A DNA stretch of 64,000 bases from Parachitinimonas caeni (GCF_030129945.1 NZ_JARRAF010000004.1:124001-188000); one strand, 5' to 3'. Numbered from the stretch's first letter, positions 44,748 to 55,602 are shown. Translations and numbers: made by a program. Notes: generated by a model from the sequence alone, not told the origin.

Positions 44748-45382
44748 TGGCGAGCTGGCAGCAATCTGATTGGGATCCAAAGGCTTTGGGCTATGTGCCC
44801 ATGGTTATTGAGCAATCCGGCCGAGGCGAGAGAGCATATGATATATATTCTCGTCTTCTTAAAGAGCGAGTGATTTTTCTCGTTGGCCCGGTCAATGATG
44901 TGAGTGCCAATCTGATTGTTGCCCAGCTACTTTTTCTGGAGTCAGAGAATCCAGATAAGGATATCTTTCTCTACATCAACTCCCCTGGTGGGTCTATTAC
45001 TTCGGGGATGTCGATTTATGACACCATGCAGTTTATTAAGCCTGACGTGTCAACGCTGTGCGTTGGTATGGCTGCTAGCATGGGAGCCTTTTTACTTGCA
45101 GGTGGTGCAAAGGGTAAGCGTTTCGCCTTGCCAAACTCTCGGATTATGATTCATCAGCCTTTGCTTGGAGGTTTGTCTGGACAGGCGACTGATATTGAAA
45201 TCCATGCTAGGGAGTTGATGAAGACAAAAGCAGGGCTAAATCAGCTGCTTGCCCAGCATACGGGCCAGACGGTTGAGACTATCGAGAGAGATACTGACCG
45301 TGATAACTTCATGAGTGCGAGCGAGGCTCAGACTTATGGATTAATAGATAAGGTGCTGGTATCTCGTACCCAGGCTGAATAA
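44747..45382 (+). CDS. clpP: ATP-dependent Clp protease, proteolytic subunit
   Basis: A 211-residue serine protease. The nucleophile is S111 in [11 protein letters not shown] and the histidine is H136 in [11 protein letters not shown]185-type aspartate lies in RDTDRDNFM. It forms the tetradecameric chamber fed by ClpX, encoded next. The order tig-clpP-clpX-lon is canonical. Confidence 0.97.
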   Translation: MASWQQSDWDPKALGYVPMVIEQSGRGERAYDIYSRLLKERVIFLVGPVNDVSANLIVAQLLFLESENPDKDIFLYINSPGGSITSGMSIYDTMQFIKPDVSTLCVGMAASMGAFLLAGGAKGKRFALPNSRIMIHQPLLGGLSGQATDIEIHARELMKTKAGLNQLLAQHTGQTVETIERDTDRDNFMSASEAQTYGLIDKVLVSRTQAE

Positions 45383-45440
45383 GGATTTATACCAGCCGCG
45401 TCGGAGCTAATTACCTAGTTTCGTTGCGGAGGTGATTTGA

Positions 45441-46712
45441 ATGACCGACAAGTCCAACCAAAAATTGTTGTATTGCTCTTTTTGCGGAAAGAGTCAAAAC
45501 GAAGTCAGAAAGCTCATTGCTGGACCACAAGTGTTTATTTGTGATGAATGTATAGAGCTTTGCAACGACATTATTCGTGAAGAAACGCAAAGCGGGGTTG
45601 CTTCTTCGACTCAAAGTGCCGCAAACAAGCTGCCTACACCGACAGAAATTAGAGACACTCTCGATCAATATGTGATTGGTCAGGAAAAAGCCAAGAAAAT
45701 ATTGGCCGTGGCTGTTTACAATCACTACAAGCGTCTATCTAGCCCTAGTTTACAGGCCGGTGGCGTGGAGCTGTCAAAGTCCAATATCCTTCTGATTGGG
45801 CCGACGGGATCGGGTAAGACCCTGCTTGCGCAGACACTTGCTAGGCTTCTAGATGTACCGTTTGTGATTGCTGACGCTACGACTCTTACTGAGGCTGGAT
45901 ATGTCGGTGAAGATGTTGAAAACATCATCCAGAAGTTACTTCAGAAGTGTGATTATGATGTTGACAAGGCGCAGCGTGGTATTGTCTATATAGATGAGAT
46001 TGACAAGATCTCCCGTAAATCAGATAACCCATCGATAACCCGAGATGTATCTGGCGAGGGGGTCCAGCAAGCGTTACTGAAGCTGGTCGAAGGTACCGTG
46101 GCCTCTATCCCGCCTCAGGGTGGGCGCAAACATCCTAATCAGGAGTTTGTTCAGGTTGATACCACCAATATTCTGTTTATTTGTGGTGGAGCTTTCGATG
46201 GATTAGCAACATTGATCCGCAATCGCTCTCAAAAGGGTGGAATTGGTTTTGCGGCATCTGTTCACAGCAAGGATGACAGCAAGACTATCGGCAAGCTGCT
46301 AAAAGATGCCGAGCCTGAGGACTTAATCAAGTTTGGGTTAATTCCGGAGTTTGTCGGCCGCCTGCCGGTGGTAGCAACGCTGGATGAGCTGGATGAAGCC
46401 TCACTCGTCACAATTTTAACGCAACCGAAGAATGCACTAGTGAAGCAGTATCAGCGCTTATTCGAGCTGGAGGGCGTAGATCTTGAGATTCGTCCAGAGG
46501 CGTTGATTGCCATTTCAAAGAAAGCGCTCGCAAGAAAAACTGGGGCGCGTGGCCTACGTTCGATTATTGAACATGCGCTTTTAGATACAATGTACGAGCT
46601 TCCATCTCGTGAAGATGTAATCAAGGTGGTGATTGATGAAAATGTCATTGAGCATGACTCAAAGCCGTTAGTAATCTACGGTGAGCCAAAAGCAAATAGT
46701 CAAATTGCTTGA
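45441..46712 (+). CDS. clpX: ATP-dependent Clp protease, ATP-binding subunit ClpX
   Basis: A 423-residue AAA+ unfoldase. The zinc-binding domain has C12, C15, C34 and C37. Walker A is GPTGSGKT, Walker B is YIDEIDKI, and the ClpP-contacting loop follows in the IGF-type region ([13 protein letters not shown]). It selects substrates such as ssrA-tagged proteins and delivers them to ClpP. GAGGTGATTTGA precedes ATG 45441. Confidence 0.97.
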   Translation: MTDKSNQKLLYCSFCGKSQNEVRKLIAGPQVFICDECIELCNDIIREETQSGVASSTQSAANKLPTPTEIRDTLDQYVIGQEKAKKILAVAVYNHYKRLSSPSLQAGGVELSKSNILLIGPTGSGKTLLAQTLARLLDVPFVIADATTLTEAGYVGEDVENIIQKLLQKCDYDVDKAQRGIVYIDEIDKISRKSDNPSITRDVSGEGVQQALLKLVEGTVASIPPQGGRKHPNQEFVQVDTTNILFICGGAFDGLATLIRNRSQKGGIGFAASVHSKDDSKTIGKLLKDAEPEDLIKFGLIPEFVGRLPVVATLDELDEASLVTILTQPKNALVKQYQRLFELEGVDLEIRPEALIAISKKALARKTGARGLRSIIEHALLDTMYELPSREDVIKVVIDENVIEHDSKPLVIYGEPKANSQIA

Positions 46713-46738
46713 TTTGCATATGGCATTTTGAGGTATTG

Positions 46739-46764
46739 AAACCGCCCATTGTGGCGGTTTTTTA
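46739..46764 (+). terminator. Rho-independent terminator after clpX
   Basis: AAACCGCC pairs with GGCGGTTT across 6 nt and is followed by TTTT. Confidence 0.85.
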
Positions 46765-46870
46765 TTGCCGCAAAAAAATGATTGGGTATCATGAAATAGA
46801 GAAAGCATTGAATTTTTGAGTGACAACCCAATTTTAAAGTTATCGAATTATTTGTATACAGGATCAAATC

Positions 46871-49297
46871 ATGTCCCTACACGCTGAGCTTGCTGTAGCT
46901 GAAATGGATTTGCCACTTTTGCCGTTGCGCGATGTTGTGGTGTTTCCCTTCATGGTAATACCGCTGTTCGTGGGGCGGCCTAAATCCATAAAGGCTTTGG
47001 AGGCTGCCATGGAGGCTGGCAAGCACATATTGCTGCTTGCTCAGAAGAATGCAGCTAAGGACGACCCCTCTCCAGTCGATATGTATGAGGTTGGTACTGT
47101 TGCCACCATATTACAGATGCTGAAGTTGCCGGATGGTACCGTGAAAGTGCTGGTGGAAGGGAGTCAGCGAGCACTGGCGCATAGTGTGGTTGATGCGGAT
47201 GGCTACTATACCGTTAAAGCGACACCGGTCCCGGCTGATCAAGAGGATTCAAACGAAGCAGAGGCAATGCGTAGGACGCTGCTTGCTCAGTTTGATCAGT
47301 TCGTCAAACTGAATAAGAAAATTCCGCCCGAAGTACTGACTTCTTTATCCGGTATCGAGCTAGCAGGTCGGCTGGCTGATACGGTTGCTGCACATTTGCC
47401 GCTAAAGCTGGAACAGAAGCAACAAATCCTGGAGATGTTTGACGTCAAGGACAGGCTTGATCATCTGCTGAAGCAGTTGGAGTCTGAGGTTGATATCCTG
47501 CAGGTTGAAAAGCGCATTCGCGGCCGAGTCAAGCGCCAAATGGAGAAGAGCCAGCGCGAGTATTATCTGAATGAACAGGTTAAAGCCATTCAGAAAGAAC
47601 TTGGCGAAATGGAGGAAGGTGCTGATTTCGATGAAATCGAGCGGAGAATCAAGTCCGCTGGCATGACCAAGGATGCCAAGGCTAAAGCAGAGAGCGAGCT
47701 TAAGAAATTGCGCTTGATGTCGCCTATGTCTGCAGAAGCGACGGTTGTCAGAAACTATATCGACACCTTATGCGGAATGCCATGGAAGAAGAAGACGAAG
47801 ATTAGCAAGGATTTGGCTGCTGCCGAGAAGGTATTGGAGCAGGATCACTATGGCCTGGATAGGGTGAAAGAAAGAATTCTTGAATATCTGGCAGTTCAAC
47901 AAAGAGTAGATAAGCTAAAAGCCCCAATTTTGTGCTTGGTTGGCCCTCCCGGCGTTGGTAAAACTTCGCTGGGGCAGTCAATTGCACGGGCAACCAATCG
48001 CAAGTTTGTCCGGATGTCGTTGGGTGGTGTACGAGATGAGGCAGAAATTCGTGGTCATCGTCGAACCTATATCGGTTCAATGCCGGGCAAAGTATTGCAG
48101 AATATGAGCAAGGTAGGGGTGAAGAACCCTCTTTTTCTGCTTGATGAAGTCGATAAGATGGGAATGGATTTTCGAGGTGACCCCAGCTCGGCTCTGCTGG
48201 AGGTCTTGGATCCGGAGCAAAATACAACTTTCGTTGATCATTATCTAGAGGTCGAATATGACCTTTCTGATGTCATGTTCGTGGCTACGGCTAACACATT
48301 GAATATTCCTGCCCCGTTACTGGATCGCATGGAGATAATTCGCCTTTCCGGTTATACCGAAGACGAGAAAATCAATATCGCGGAGAAGTATCTTGTGCCA
48401 AAGCAGATGAAAGCAAATGGCTTACAGGAAAGCGAGTTGATTGTGCAGGAGGGGGCGCTACGTGATGTTGTTCGGTATTACACTCGAGAGGCTGGTGTTC
48501 GGGGTCTTGATAGAGACATCGCAAAAGTGTGCCGCAAGGTAGTTAAGAATCTATTACTCAAGCCGAGTGACAAAAAGGTGACGGTCAGTGCTCGCAACCT
48601 TGATAAATATCTAGGTGTGCGAAAATACACCTATGGTCTTGCCGAGCAAAGTGATCAGGTAGGGCAAGTTACGGGGTTGGCTTGGACAGAGGTTGGCGGT
48701 GAGTTGTTGACTATCGAGTCGGTCGTATTGCCTGGCAAAGGTAAAATGATTACCACCGGTAAGCTCGGGGATGTAATGCAGGAGTCGATTCAGGCTGCGC
48801 TGTCAGTCGTGCGAAGTCGTGGCAAGGCGCTTGGGATCCCAGATGACTTTCATCAGAAGAGCGATATTCATATTCACTTACCGGAGGGTGCTACTCCTAA
48901 GGATGGCCCCTCTGCGGGCATCGGCATTGTTACGGCAGTCGTCTCTGTGCTTACTGGCATCCCGGTGAGGGCGGATGTGGCAATGACTGGCGAAATTACT
49001 CTGCGCGGTGAAGTTTTGCCGATCGGTGGCCTGAAGGAGAAGTTGCTCGCAGCACATCGCGGAGGAATCAAACATGTGCTGATCCCGGAAGGTAATGAAA
49101 AGGATTTGGTTGATATCCCAGATAATATCAAGCATAAGCTAGAGATTCATCCTGTGAAATGGATTGACCAAGTTCTGACTCTGGCGCTTGCTCGTCAACC
49201 GGAGCCAATCACGGAAGCTGCCGAGCCTGTTGCCCCAGTCGATACATTGCCTGGAGCGGAAGCTGTGGCGCAAACCAACCCGCTGACCAAGCACTGA
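46871..49297 (+). CDS. lon: Lon protease
   Basis: An 808-residue ATP-dependent protease. The N-terminal LON domain starts [20 protein letters not shown]. Walker A is GPPGVGKTS. The Ser-Lys dyad is S681 ([12 protein letters not shown]) and K724 ([11 protein letters not shown]). It removes damaged and short-lived regulatory proteins. It is followed by hupB, the usual order. The C-terminal tail (about 20 residues, proline- and acid-rich) is unconserved. Confidence 0.97.
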   Translation: MSLHAELAVAEMDLPLLPLRDVVVFPFMVIPLFVGRPKSIKALEAAMEAGKHILLLAQKNAAKDDPSPVDMYEVGTVATILQMLKLPDGTVKVLVEGSQRALAHSVVDADGYYTVKATPVPADQEDSNEAEAMRRTLLAQFDQFVKLNKKIPPEVLTSLSGIELAGRLADTVAAHLPLKLEQKQQILEMFDVKDRLDHLLKQLESEVDILQVEKRIRGRVKRQMEKSQREYYLNEQVKAIQKELGEMEEGADFDEIERRIKSAGMTKDAKAKAESELKKLRLMSPMSAEATVVRNYIDTLCGMPWKKKTKISKDLAAAEKVLEQDHYGLDRVKERILEYLAVQQRVDKLKAPILCLVGPPGVGKTSLGQSIARATNRKFVRMSLGGVRDEAEIRGHRRTYIGSMPGKVLQNMSKVGVKNPLFLLDEVDKMGMDFRGDPSSALLEVLDPEQNTTFVDHYLEVEYDLSDVMFVATANTLNIPAPLLDRMEIIRLSGYTEDEKINIAEKYLVPKQMKANGLQESELIVQEGALRDVVRYYTREAGVRGLDRDIAKVCRKVVKNLLLKPSDKKVTVSARNLDKYLGVRKYTYGLAEQSDQVGQVTGLAWTEVGGELLTIESVVLPGKGKMITTGKLGDVMQESIQAALSVVRSRGKALGIPDDFHQKSDIHIHLPEGATPKDGPSAGIGIVTAVVSVLTGIPVRADVAMTGEITLRGEVLPIGGLKEKLLAAHRGGIKHVLIPEGNEKDLVDIPDNIKHKLEIHPVKWIDQVLTLALARQPEPITEAAEPVAPVDTLPGAEAVAQTNPLTKH

Positions 49298-49311
49298 CGC
49301 GGCTTCCAAGC

Positions 49312-49341
49312 TTGACACTGCGAAATTTCGCTTGCTATAAA
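49312..49341 (+). promoter_or_regulatory. Sigma-70 promoter of hupB
   Basis: TTGACA (49312-49317) and TATAAA (49336-49341) are spaced by 18 bp, 54 bp before the hupB start. This is a near-consensus site suited to an abundant protein. Confidence 0.8.
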
Positions 49342-49395
49342 GTTCGTGCGCTTGACCTATGCTTGGTATTCCAAACTGATCGAAAGGGGACATAA

Positions 49396-49668
49396 GTGAA
49401 CAAGTCGGAACTGATTGATGCAATTGCTGCAAATGCCGATATATCAAAGGCTGCTGCAGGAAAGGCCCTCGATGCCACTGTTGAGGCTATCACCGAAGCA
49501 CTGAAAAATGGCAATCTTGTCACTTTGGTTGGGTTTGGAACCTTTTATGTTGGCGAGCGTAGTGCGCGAAATGGCCGCAACCCACGCACAGGAGCGACGA
49601 TAAAAATTGATGCGGCCAAGCAGCCAAAATTCAGGGCTGGTAAATCTCTCAAAGACGCAGTACAATAG
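49396..49668 (+). CDS. hupB: DNA-binding protein HU-beta
   Basis: A 90-residue nucleoid protein. The DNA-binding arm contains [20 protein letters not shown], and the N-terminal helices read [20 protein letters not shown]. The start is GTG 49396 after AAGGGGA. It bends DNA as a dimer. Its promoter is separate from that of lon. Confidence 0.97.
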   Translation: MNKSELIDAIAANADISKAAAGKALDATVEAITEALKNGNLVTLVGFGTFYVGERSARNGRNPRTGATIKIDAAKQPKFRAGKSLKDAVQ

Positions 49669-49817
49669 TCGTCTTTATCAGGTTCACTCTAACTTCAAAG
49701 GTGGTTTGAGGTTGGGGGTATAAGGCCAGTGCTGGGTTTGATTGCTACTGCAGAAGGTAGCTGTTAATAAATTAGGAAGATGTTCCCGAACCCGTCAGTT
49801 AATGGCTATAGATTTCT

Positions 49818-49894
49818 GGAGCGGTAGTTCAGTTGGTTAGAATACCGGCCTGTCACGCCGGGGGTCGCGGGTTCGAGTCCCGTCCGCTCCGCCA
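49818..49894 (+). tRNA. tRNA-Asp (anticodon GTC)
   Basis: A 77-nt tRNA with encoded CCA. The acceptor GGAGCGG pairs with CCGCTCC, the anticodon stem-loop reads CCGGCCTGTCACGCCGG and the T-arm is GCGGGTTCGAGTCCCGT. It lies between hupB and ppiD, as in related genomes. Confidence 0.97.
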
Positions 49895-49900
49895 GATGCG

Positions 49901-49929
49901 AAAGGGTGAACATATGTTCACCCTTTTTT
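49901..49929 (+). terminator. Rho-independent terminator after tRNA-Asp
   Basis: AAAGGGTGAACATATGTTCA continues CCCTTTTTT, giving a 12-bp stem with almost no loop. Confidence 0.8.
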
Positions 49930-49995
49930 GTTGCCTAAATTCACGATCTGGGATCAAAACTGTTCCTGGCGAGACGCTGTAAGGAAGACGTCCAA

Positions 49996-51825
49996 ATGTT
50001 CGATCTAGTGCATAACAACAGAACCTTAGTTCAGGTGGCTTTGGGGGCTGTGGGCTTGGGCTTGGTAGTTACTGGCGGATTCACATTCAGTGATTATGGC
50101 AGCGAACCCTATGTAGCCAAGGTCGCTGACCGACGGATTACGGCCAGGGATATTGCGGAAGAGACTCGCGGCCAGCCAGTGCCTGATGCAATGAAGCCAA
50201 TGATTGTTGATCGGCTGATTCAGAAAAGCCTGCTTTTGGCTGAAGCAGATAAACGATATCTGGTTGTGCCGGATGATCGCTTAAGGGATGTTATCGGCGC
50301 TATTCCTCAGTTCAAGAAGGGGGATAAGTTTGATCACGACACTTATGTTTCGATGCTGAGCGCTCAGCAGATGACTCCGCAGCTGTTTGAAGCAAAGGTC
50401 AAGGAAGATATTCGGCTTCAAAGCCTCACGACACCATTTCAAGCAAGCATCGTCTCCAAAGTTATGGCAGATCGGCTTGCGGCTGCATTGGTTGAGCAAC
50501 GGGAAGTGTCAGCGGTTGAGCTGAAGGCAGTCCAGTTCCTCGATAAGGTTGCAGTCAGTGAGGCAGACGCCAAGAAGTACTATGACGCCAACCAACCTGA
50601 GTTCAAGGTTCCGGATCGCGTGAAACTTGAGTATCTGGTTTTGTCTCAAGACGAGATTGCGGCAAAGATTTCTGTTGATGAAGCTAAGGTTCGTGAGTAT
50701 TTCGATAAGAATCAAAGTGTTTTTAACAAGGAAGAGAGTCGTAAGGTCCGGCACATTCTGATCCAGGCATCTGCTTCCGCCAGTCAGAAAGACAAGGCTG
50801 CTGCGAAGGCTAAAGCAGAGGAAATCCTGGCTGAATTGAAGAAGGATCCGTCTAAGTTTGGCGAACTAGCCAGGAAGCATTCCCAGGATCCAACTTCCGC
50901 CGAAAAGGGCGGCGAGCTTGACTATATCCGACGCGCAGGTCAGGTGAAGGCATTTGCAGATGTGGCATTTGGCTTGACAAAGAACCAGTTGAGTAGTGTT
51001 GTAGAAACCGAGTTTGGATATCACATCATTCAGGTTTTGGATATCAAGTCCAAAACCTATGATGAAGTGAAGCCGGAGGTTGAAAAGCAACTGAAGCGTC
51101 AACTTGCCCAGCAGAAGATGCAGGGATTGATTGATCAATTTGGTGAAGTTGTTTATCAGCAGGCTGATAGCCTTAAACCCGCAGCTGAGAAAATCGGTCT
51201 TTCTATACAGCGTAGTGACTGGGTATCTAAAGAGCAGGCAAGCGAGCCGGTGTTGAATAATGAGAAGCTCAGGCAGGCTGTGTTTGGAGATGATGTTCTA
51301 CTAAAGAAGCACAATACCGAAGCGATTGATGTTGGGAACGGGGTTTTTGTTTCGGCGCGTATTGCCGAGTATCAAAAAGCATCCGTCCGCCCGTTCGCGG
51401 AGGTGTTGCCTACGATCTCGATCAAACTGAAAACGCTTAAGGCGAACGAGATGGCTGCCAGCGAAGGTAAGAAAGCTTTGGCTGCATTGCAGGCCGGTCA
51501 GCCAGCTACCGCATTGAACTGGACTGCCACAAAGCAAGTAAGCCGACGTGATCCCGCTGGTTTGCCTGAGAAGACGGTTACGGAGCTGTTCAAACTACCG
51601 ACAGCCAAGTTACCGACGTATGCAGGCTTTGATCTTCCGGGCGGTGGCTATGCGGTTTACAAGGTAGCCAAGGGCGCTGAGGCCAAGTTGGATGATGCGA
51701 CCAAGCAAGGCCTGTTGCAGGCATTGCAGCAGAGCCAGTCTGGCGCAGAAATGCAGGCGTATTTAGCCACCTTGCAAAAGCGTTACAAGGTTGAGCGAGC
51801 ACAGATTAAAGCCGCACAGCAATAA
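49996..51825 (+). CDS. ppiD: Peptidyl-prolyl isomerase PpiD, periplasmic chaperone
   Basis: A 609-residue protein anchored by one membrane helix (VALGAVGLGLVVTGGFTF, residues 14-31). A SurA-like N-terminal chaperone region, a parvulin domain (about 245-360: VRHILIQASASASQKDKAAA, LARKHSQDPTSAEKGGELDY, ETEFGYHIIQVLDI) and a SurA-like C-terminal part follow. It assists proteins emerging from the Sec channel. AAGGAAGAC precedes ATG 49996. Confidence 0.94.
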   Translation: MFDLVHNNRTLVQVALGAVGLGLVVTGGFTFSDYGSEPYVAKVADRRITARDIAEETRGQPVPDAMKPMIVDRLIQKSLLLAEADKRYLVVPDDRLRDVIGAIPQFKKGDKFDHDTYVSMLSAQQMTPQLFEAKVKEDIRLQSLTTPFQASIVSKVMADRLAAALVEQREVSAVELKAVQFLDKVAVSEADAKKYYDANQPEFKVPDRVKLEYLVLSQDEIAAKISVDEAKVREYFDKNQSVFNKEESRKVRHILIQASASASQKDKAAAKAKAEEILAELKKDPSKFGELARKHSQDPTSAEKGGELDYIRRAGQVKAFADVAFGLTKNQLSSVVETEFGYHIIQVLDIKSKTYDEVKPEVEKQLKRQLAQQKMQGLIDQFGEVVYQQADSLKPAAEKIGLSIQRSDWVSKEQASEPVLNNEKLRQAVFGDDVLLKKHNTEAIDVGNGVFVSARIAEYQKASVRPFAEVLPTISIKLKTLKANEMAASEGKKALAALQAGQPATALNWTATKQVSRRDPAGLPEKTVTELFKLPTAKLPTYAGFDLPGGGYAVYKVAKGAEAKLDDATKQGLLQALQQSQSGAEMQAYLATLQKRYKVERAQIKAAQQ

Positions 51826-51979
51826 TTTGTTCTATCCTCGAATGCTGAAGGCCTAGCCTCTGGCAGCCATCACGGGCTCTAGCCTGTTGTCTGGTTGTCA
51901 GAGGTTATTTGTTTGAGCTTGAGGTGTCCCGAACTGTGGTGCCCTACGCAGCCTCTCGCCATTGAAATAGCTTGGTTTT

Positions 51980-52010
51980 GACCGGAAATAAAACTTTCGC
52001 AGAACCTGGG
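51980..52010. repeat. Repeat family remnant next to cheR
   Basis: GACCGGAAATAAAACTTTCG then CAGAACCTGGG keeps the right-end order (CCGGAAAYAAAA ... CAGARCC) with an altered centre. Confidence 0.5.
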
Positions 52011-52016
52011 CTGAGC

Positions 52017-52847
52017 CTACTTACGGACCAACTCGTAGACCGTTTTGCCGCGAAGCCGGAACACATGGGCCGCGTGATAGAGGTTTTCTGAGTGGCCAAC
52101 AAAAAGCAGGCCGTTGGGGCGCATAAGGGGGGCGTAGCGTTCCAGAATTTTTAACTGTGTGGCCCTGTCGAAGTAAATCATCACATTTCGGCAGAAGATC
52201 GCGTCAATTGGTCCGCGCAGAGGCCATACCGGATCAATCAGATTCACTCTGCGGAAGGTGATCAGCTCCTTGATTTCCTGTTTCACTTCGAACTGCCCGT
52301 CAGGGAGGCGACTGAAATATTTTTGCAATTGAGCCGGTGTCAGTTTATCGACTTTGTCTGGACTATAAATTCCAGCCTGGGCGGTACGCAAAACGCTGGT
52401 ATCCAGATCTGTCGCAATGATTTTGACGGGTGGCCGCATGCTGTCCAATGCCTCTATGGCCGTCAGGGCCAGCGTGTAAGGTTCCTCTCCAGTTGAAGAT
52501 GCGGAACACCATATGGTTTGTACCCCAACATGCTTGTTCGCCTTCAAATGCTCAGCCAATACCGGGAAGTGATGCGCCTCGCGGAAAAATGAGGTGAGAT
52601 TGGTTGTCAATGAATTGATGAAGGCTTCCCACTCTGCCTCGTTGCCTTTTTCCAGCAGGGCCAAGTAGTCATTAAAGGTGGTCATATTGTGGGCACGCAA
52701 TCGCTTGGCGAGCCGGCCGTAGACCATATCGTGTTTGCTGTCGTTCAGTGCGATTCCGGCATAGTCGTACACTAACTTTCGAACCCGCTCGAAGTCCTGC
52801 TGAGTGAATTTGAACTCTCGACTGGCTGGTACGGGCGGAATGGACAT
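52017..52847 (-). CDS. cheR: Chemotaxis protein methyltransferase CheR
   Basis: A 276-residue SAM-dependent enzyme that methylates glutamates on chemoreceptors. The all-alpha N-domain (QQDFERVRKLVYDYAGIALN) is followed by LTTNLTSFFREAHHFPVLAE, the SAM-binding WCSASSTGEEPYTLAL and AIFCRNVMIYFD. It stands alone, without cheB, cheA or receptor genes nearby, so it may serve a secondary chemosensory system. Confidence 0.94.
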   Translation of the reverse strand: MSIPPVPASREFKFTQQDFERVRKLVYDYAGIALNDSKHDMVYGRLAKRLRAHNMTTFNDYLALLEKGNEAEWEAFINSLTTNLTSFFREAHHFPVLAEHLKANKHVGVQTIWCSASSTGEEPYTLALTAIEALDSMRPPVKIIATDLDTSVLRTAQAGIYSPDKVDKLTPAQLQKYFSRLPDGQFEVKQEIKELITFRRVNLIDPVWPLRGPIDAIFCRNVMIYFDRATQLKILERYAPLMRPNGLLFVGHSENLYHAAHVFRLRGKTVYELVRK

Positions 52848-52943
52848 GGCAGTGCAGTCTTGCGCGAAGTTTTTTTAATCTTAGAAGTAGATGCTCCAAT
52901 TAGCGAGCAAGAGCTGATGAGGCATTGCGCCGACGCGTATCGC

Positions 52944-53462
52944 CTACCTTGGTGTGCTTTCCGGTTGCTGTGGGCGTGGTAATTGTAGCCAACTGGACAG
53001 TTTGACTTCGAACGGTTGCGTATAGGCAGGGCTGGAAGAGGGGAGGTCAAGCAGGATGATGGTGGCTGAGCACCCAAGCAGCTGTTTGCGACCAATACGC
53101 GCAGCCGTCTTTCCGTTGAAGCCAATGTACTTCAGGCGGGGATGCTGGGCGATCAGCGATGCGAGATCATTGTGGTCAGCATTCCGGATAGCGCTGTCCA
53201 GGCTGCCGGGCCGTTGCGCGGTAGCGATGACATCCCATAAGCCATAGCCATGTACTTGTAGAGCAGCGAGTCGTTCGGGGTAGGCGAGGGCTGCGAGATC
53301 CTCCCGTAACACAGCCCCGAGCAGTCGCCAAAACTGGTTTTGGGGGTGTCCATAATATTGTGCTCTCGACAGTGAGGCATCGCCCGGTAGGCTGCCTAAT
53401 ATCAGGACCTCGGTATCGGCATCCACGACTGGTGGGAAGCATTGCTTGCTGGAGAGGCTCAT
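52944..53462 (-). CDS. DNA-deoxyinosine glycosylase (UDG superfamily)
   Basis: A 172-residue DNA repair glycosylase. The motif LILGSLPGDASLSRAQYYGH continues PQNQFW, with a later DSAIRNADHNDL and FNGKTAARIG. These match the family-6 hypoxanthine-DNA glycosylases. It removes deaminated adenine (and perhaps uracil) from DNA. Its ATG overlaps the stop codon of dinB (ATGA), so it is coupled to the translesion polymerase. Confidence 0.88.
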   Translation of the reverse strand: MSLSSKQCFPPVVDADTEVLILGSLPGDASLSRAQYYGHPQNQFWRLLGAVLREDLAALAYPERLAALQVHGYGLWDVIATAQRPGSLDSAIRNADHNDLASLIAQHPRLKYIGFNGKTAARIGRKQLLGCSATIILLDLPSSSPAYTQPFEVKLSSWLQLPRPQQPESTPR

Positions 53463-54538
53463 TCAGGAGGTTCGTCGAATAATGAAAGTTGGATCACCCG
53501 GCTATGGTCGGGTTCAGCAAAGCGAATGCCGACGCCGAGCAGTCGGACGGGTTGTTGCTTGCGCTCAAAACCCTGAGTAAGCAAGCGTCGAAATGTGGCG
53601 TCACCTGGATAAGGATCTACACATTCGGCGGTGGTCTGGCTGAAGTCCGCAAAACGAAGTTTCACGAAAGCCTTATGAGCGGGCGTCGGATCGTTCAACT
53701 TCTGCTGGCGTTGTCGTAGATCTTGAATGAGCTCTCCAAGTGCGGCCTGGCAGCTACCAAGGTCTGGCAGATCATGCGTATAAGTGGTTTCGACCGAGAG
53801 CGATTTCCTGACGCTATCCGGGCAGACCGGCCGTTCGTCGATGCCTCGGCAGAGCTCATACAAACGTTCACCGAATTTGCCAAACTCTCGCCACAGGTTG
53901 GTTAGCGACCAGTCTCTTAGTTGGCCACAAGTTTCGATTCCGAGCGTGTTCAGTTTGGCAGCGGTCACCTTGCCGACACCGAACAGCTTACCCACCGGCA
54001 AGGCGGCCACAAATTCGTCGATTTCATGCGGTGCGACAGTGAACTGACCGTTTGGCTTCTGCCAGTCGCTGGCAATTTTGGCGACAAACTTGTTGGGGGC
54101 AATACCTGCCGAGGCAGTAATTCCAACTTCTGTGGCGATGCGCTGACGGATTTCCTGTGCCATCAGGGTGGCACTGCCCTGGCAGAAGTTCGTATCACTG
54201 ACATCCAGATAAGCTTCGTCTAGCGAAAGCGGTTCAACCAGGGGAGTGTAGTCGTGATAAATGGCCATGATCTGGCGCGAGATACTGCGATAGCGTTCGA
54301 ACCGGGGGGGCAGAATGATCAGCTTGGGGCAGATGCGCAACGCATGACTGGATGCCATAGCCGACCGCACCCCAAACCGACGCGCAACGTAGTTGCAGGT
54401 TGCAATGACGCCGCGTGCGCCAGGTTGCCCCCCCACAGCGAGAGGCTGTGTGCTCAGGGAGGGGTCGTCAAGCATTTCGACGGCGGCATAGAAACAATCG
54501 CAGTCGCAATGGATAATCTTGCGCGGCGGCTTGGACAT
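53459..54538 (-). CDS. dinB: DNA polymerase IV
   Basis: A 359-residue Y-family polymerase. The palm motif is HCDCDCFYAAVE (D12, D14) and the second catalytic motif is SLDEAYLDVS. The fingers contain YVARRFGVRSAM; the thumb and little-finger parts include VGKVTAAKLNTLGIETCGQL. The frame continues far upstream (to 55033, overlapping rlmJ on the other strand), but family length and MSKPPRKIIH fix ATG 54538. It copies past lesions at the cost of accuracy. No LexA box was identified with confidence in the spacer before rlmJ. Confidence 0.94.
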   Translation of the reverse strand: MSKPPRKIIHCDCDCFYAAVEMLDDPSLSTQPLAVGGQPGARGVIATCNYVARRFGVRSAMASSHALRICPKLIILPPRFERYRSISRQIMAIYHDYTPLVEPLSLDEAYLDVSDTNFCQGSATLMAQEIRQRIATEVGITASAGIAPNKFVAKIASDWQKPNGQFTVAPHEIDEFVAALPVGKLFGVGKVTAAKLNTLGIETCGQLRDWSLTNLWREFGKFGERLYELCRGIDERPVCPDSVRKSLSVETTYTHDLPDLGSCQAALGELIQDLRQRQQKLNDPTPAHKAFVKLRFADFSQTTAECVDPYPGDATFRRLLTQGFERKQQPVRLLGVGIRFAEPDHSRVIQLSLFDEPPE

Positions 54539-54673
54539 TGAGTGAGGTTTGGTAGACGAATGTTCTCCAATCTTACTGGTTTTGGAAAGGGCTTGCACCT
54601 CGTCTGAGGGGTGTAGCATTGCAGGTTTTTGATGAGTGACAGCCGGGGACTTCCGGTATGAAAGACAGAATTC

Positions 54674-55519
54674 ATGCTTAGTTATCGCCACGCATTTCAC
54701 GCCGGCAATCATGCCGATGTGCTCAAGCACTTTATTTTGGTTCAGTTGCTGCAGTATCTGGGTCAGAAGGATAAGCCGTTCTGGTATGTGGATACCCATG
54801 CCGGGGCAGGTTGTTACCAGCTTGATACGGGCTATGCCGCCAAAAATGCTGAGTACCTCGGAGGGATTGATCGGCTGTGGCAGCGCAACGACTTGCCCGA
54901 AGCCATTCAGGAATATGTTGAGGTGGTGCGGACGTTCAACCCGGATGGCAAGCTGCGCTTTTATCCCGGTTCGCCGATGTGTGCTTTGAATGTCATGCGC
55001 AGTACCGACAAGCTGCGCTTGTTTGAACTGCACAGTACGGATAGTGGTTTGCTGGCTGAGAATATGCGGCCAGCCGGGCGACAGGTAGGTTTGCAGGCAG
55101 CGGACGGTTTTGCCGGCCTCAAAGCGGTGTTGCCCCCGCCGCCCCGACGCGGCCTGATCCTGATTGACCCACCTTATGAAGATAAACGAGACTACCAGCG
55201 TGTAGTGGCTGCAATGCAGGAGAGCCTGCAGCGATTTGCGACAGGGACTTACGCCATTTGGTACCCACTACTGCAACGCCACGAAGCCATGCAACTACCC
55301 GAGAAATTGCACGGGGTACCTTGCAAGAGCTGGCTCAATGTCAGTTTGACGGTGCGTCGTCCCTCTTCCGATGGCTTTGGCATGCATGGTAGTGGAATGT
55401 ACCTCTTCAATCCTCCCTGGCGCTTGCCGGAATTATTGAAGGAGGTAATGCCGTGGTTGACCGCAGCGTTGGCTGAAGATGACGGCGCAAGCTATCGGCT
55501 AGATTTTCAGATGGATTGA
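54674..55519 (+). CDS. rlmJ: 23S rRNA (adenine-2030-N6)-methyltransferase
   Basis: A 281-residue rRNA methyltransferase. The start MLSYRHAFHAGNHADVLKHF is the family signature. The SAM-binding VDTHAGAGCYQL and the catalytic LIDPPYEDK (DPPY motif for N6-adenine methylation) are intact. Its length matches E. coli RlmJ (280). It is divergent from dinB. Confidence 0.95.
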   Translation: MLSYRHAFHAGNHADVLKHFILVQLLQYLGQKDKPFWYVDTHAGAGCYQLDTGYAAKNAEYLGGIDRLWQRNDLPEAIQEYVEVVRTFNPDGKLRFYPGSPMCALNVMRSTDKLRLFELHSTDSGLLAENMRPAGRQVGLQAADGFAGLKAVLPPPPRRGLILIDPPYEDKRDYQRVVAAMQESLQRFATGTYAIWYPLLQRHEAMQLPEKLHGVPCKSWLNVSLTVRRPSSDGFGMHGSGMYLFNPPWRLPELLKEVMPWLTAALAEDDGASYRLDFQMD

Positions 55520-55602
55520 GTTGTGTTGATTTGCGGCGTATTCACCCTGAACTGCCCCCGGCTCGGCCTTGGTTGAGGACACGAATCAACAATGCTCCAG
55601 AC

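Noticed and set aside
54539..55033. Longer N-terminus for dinB
   Set aside because: The extra 165 residues overlap rlmJ on the other strand, have no domain, and would make the polymerase far longer than its family.
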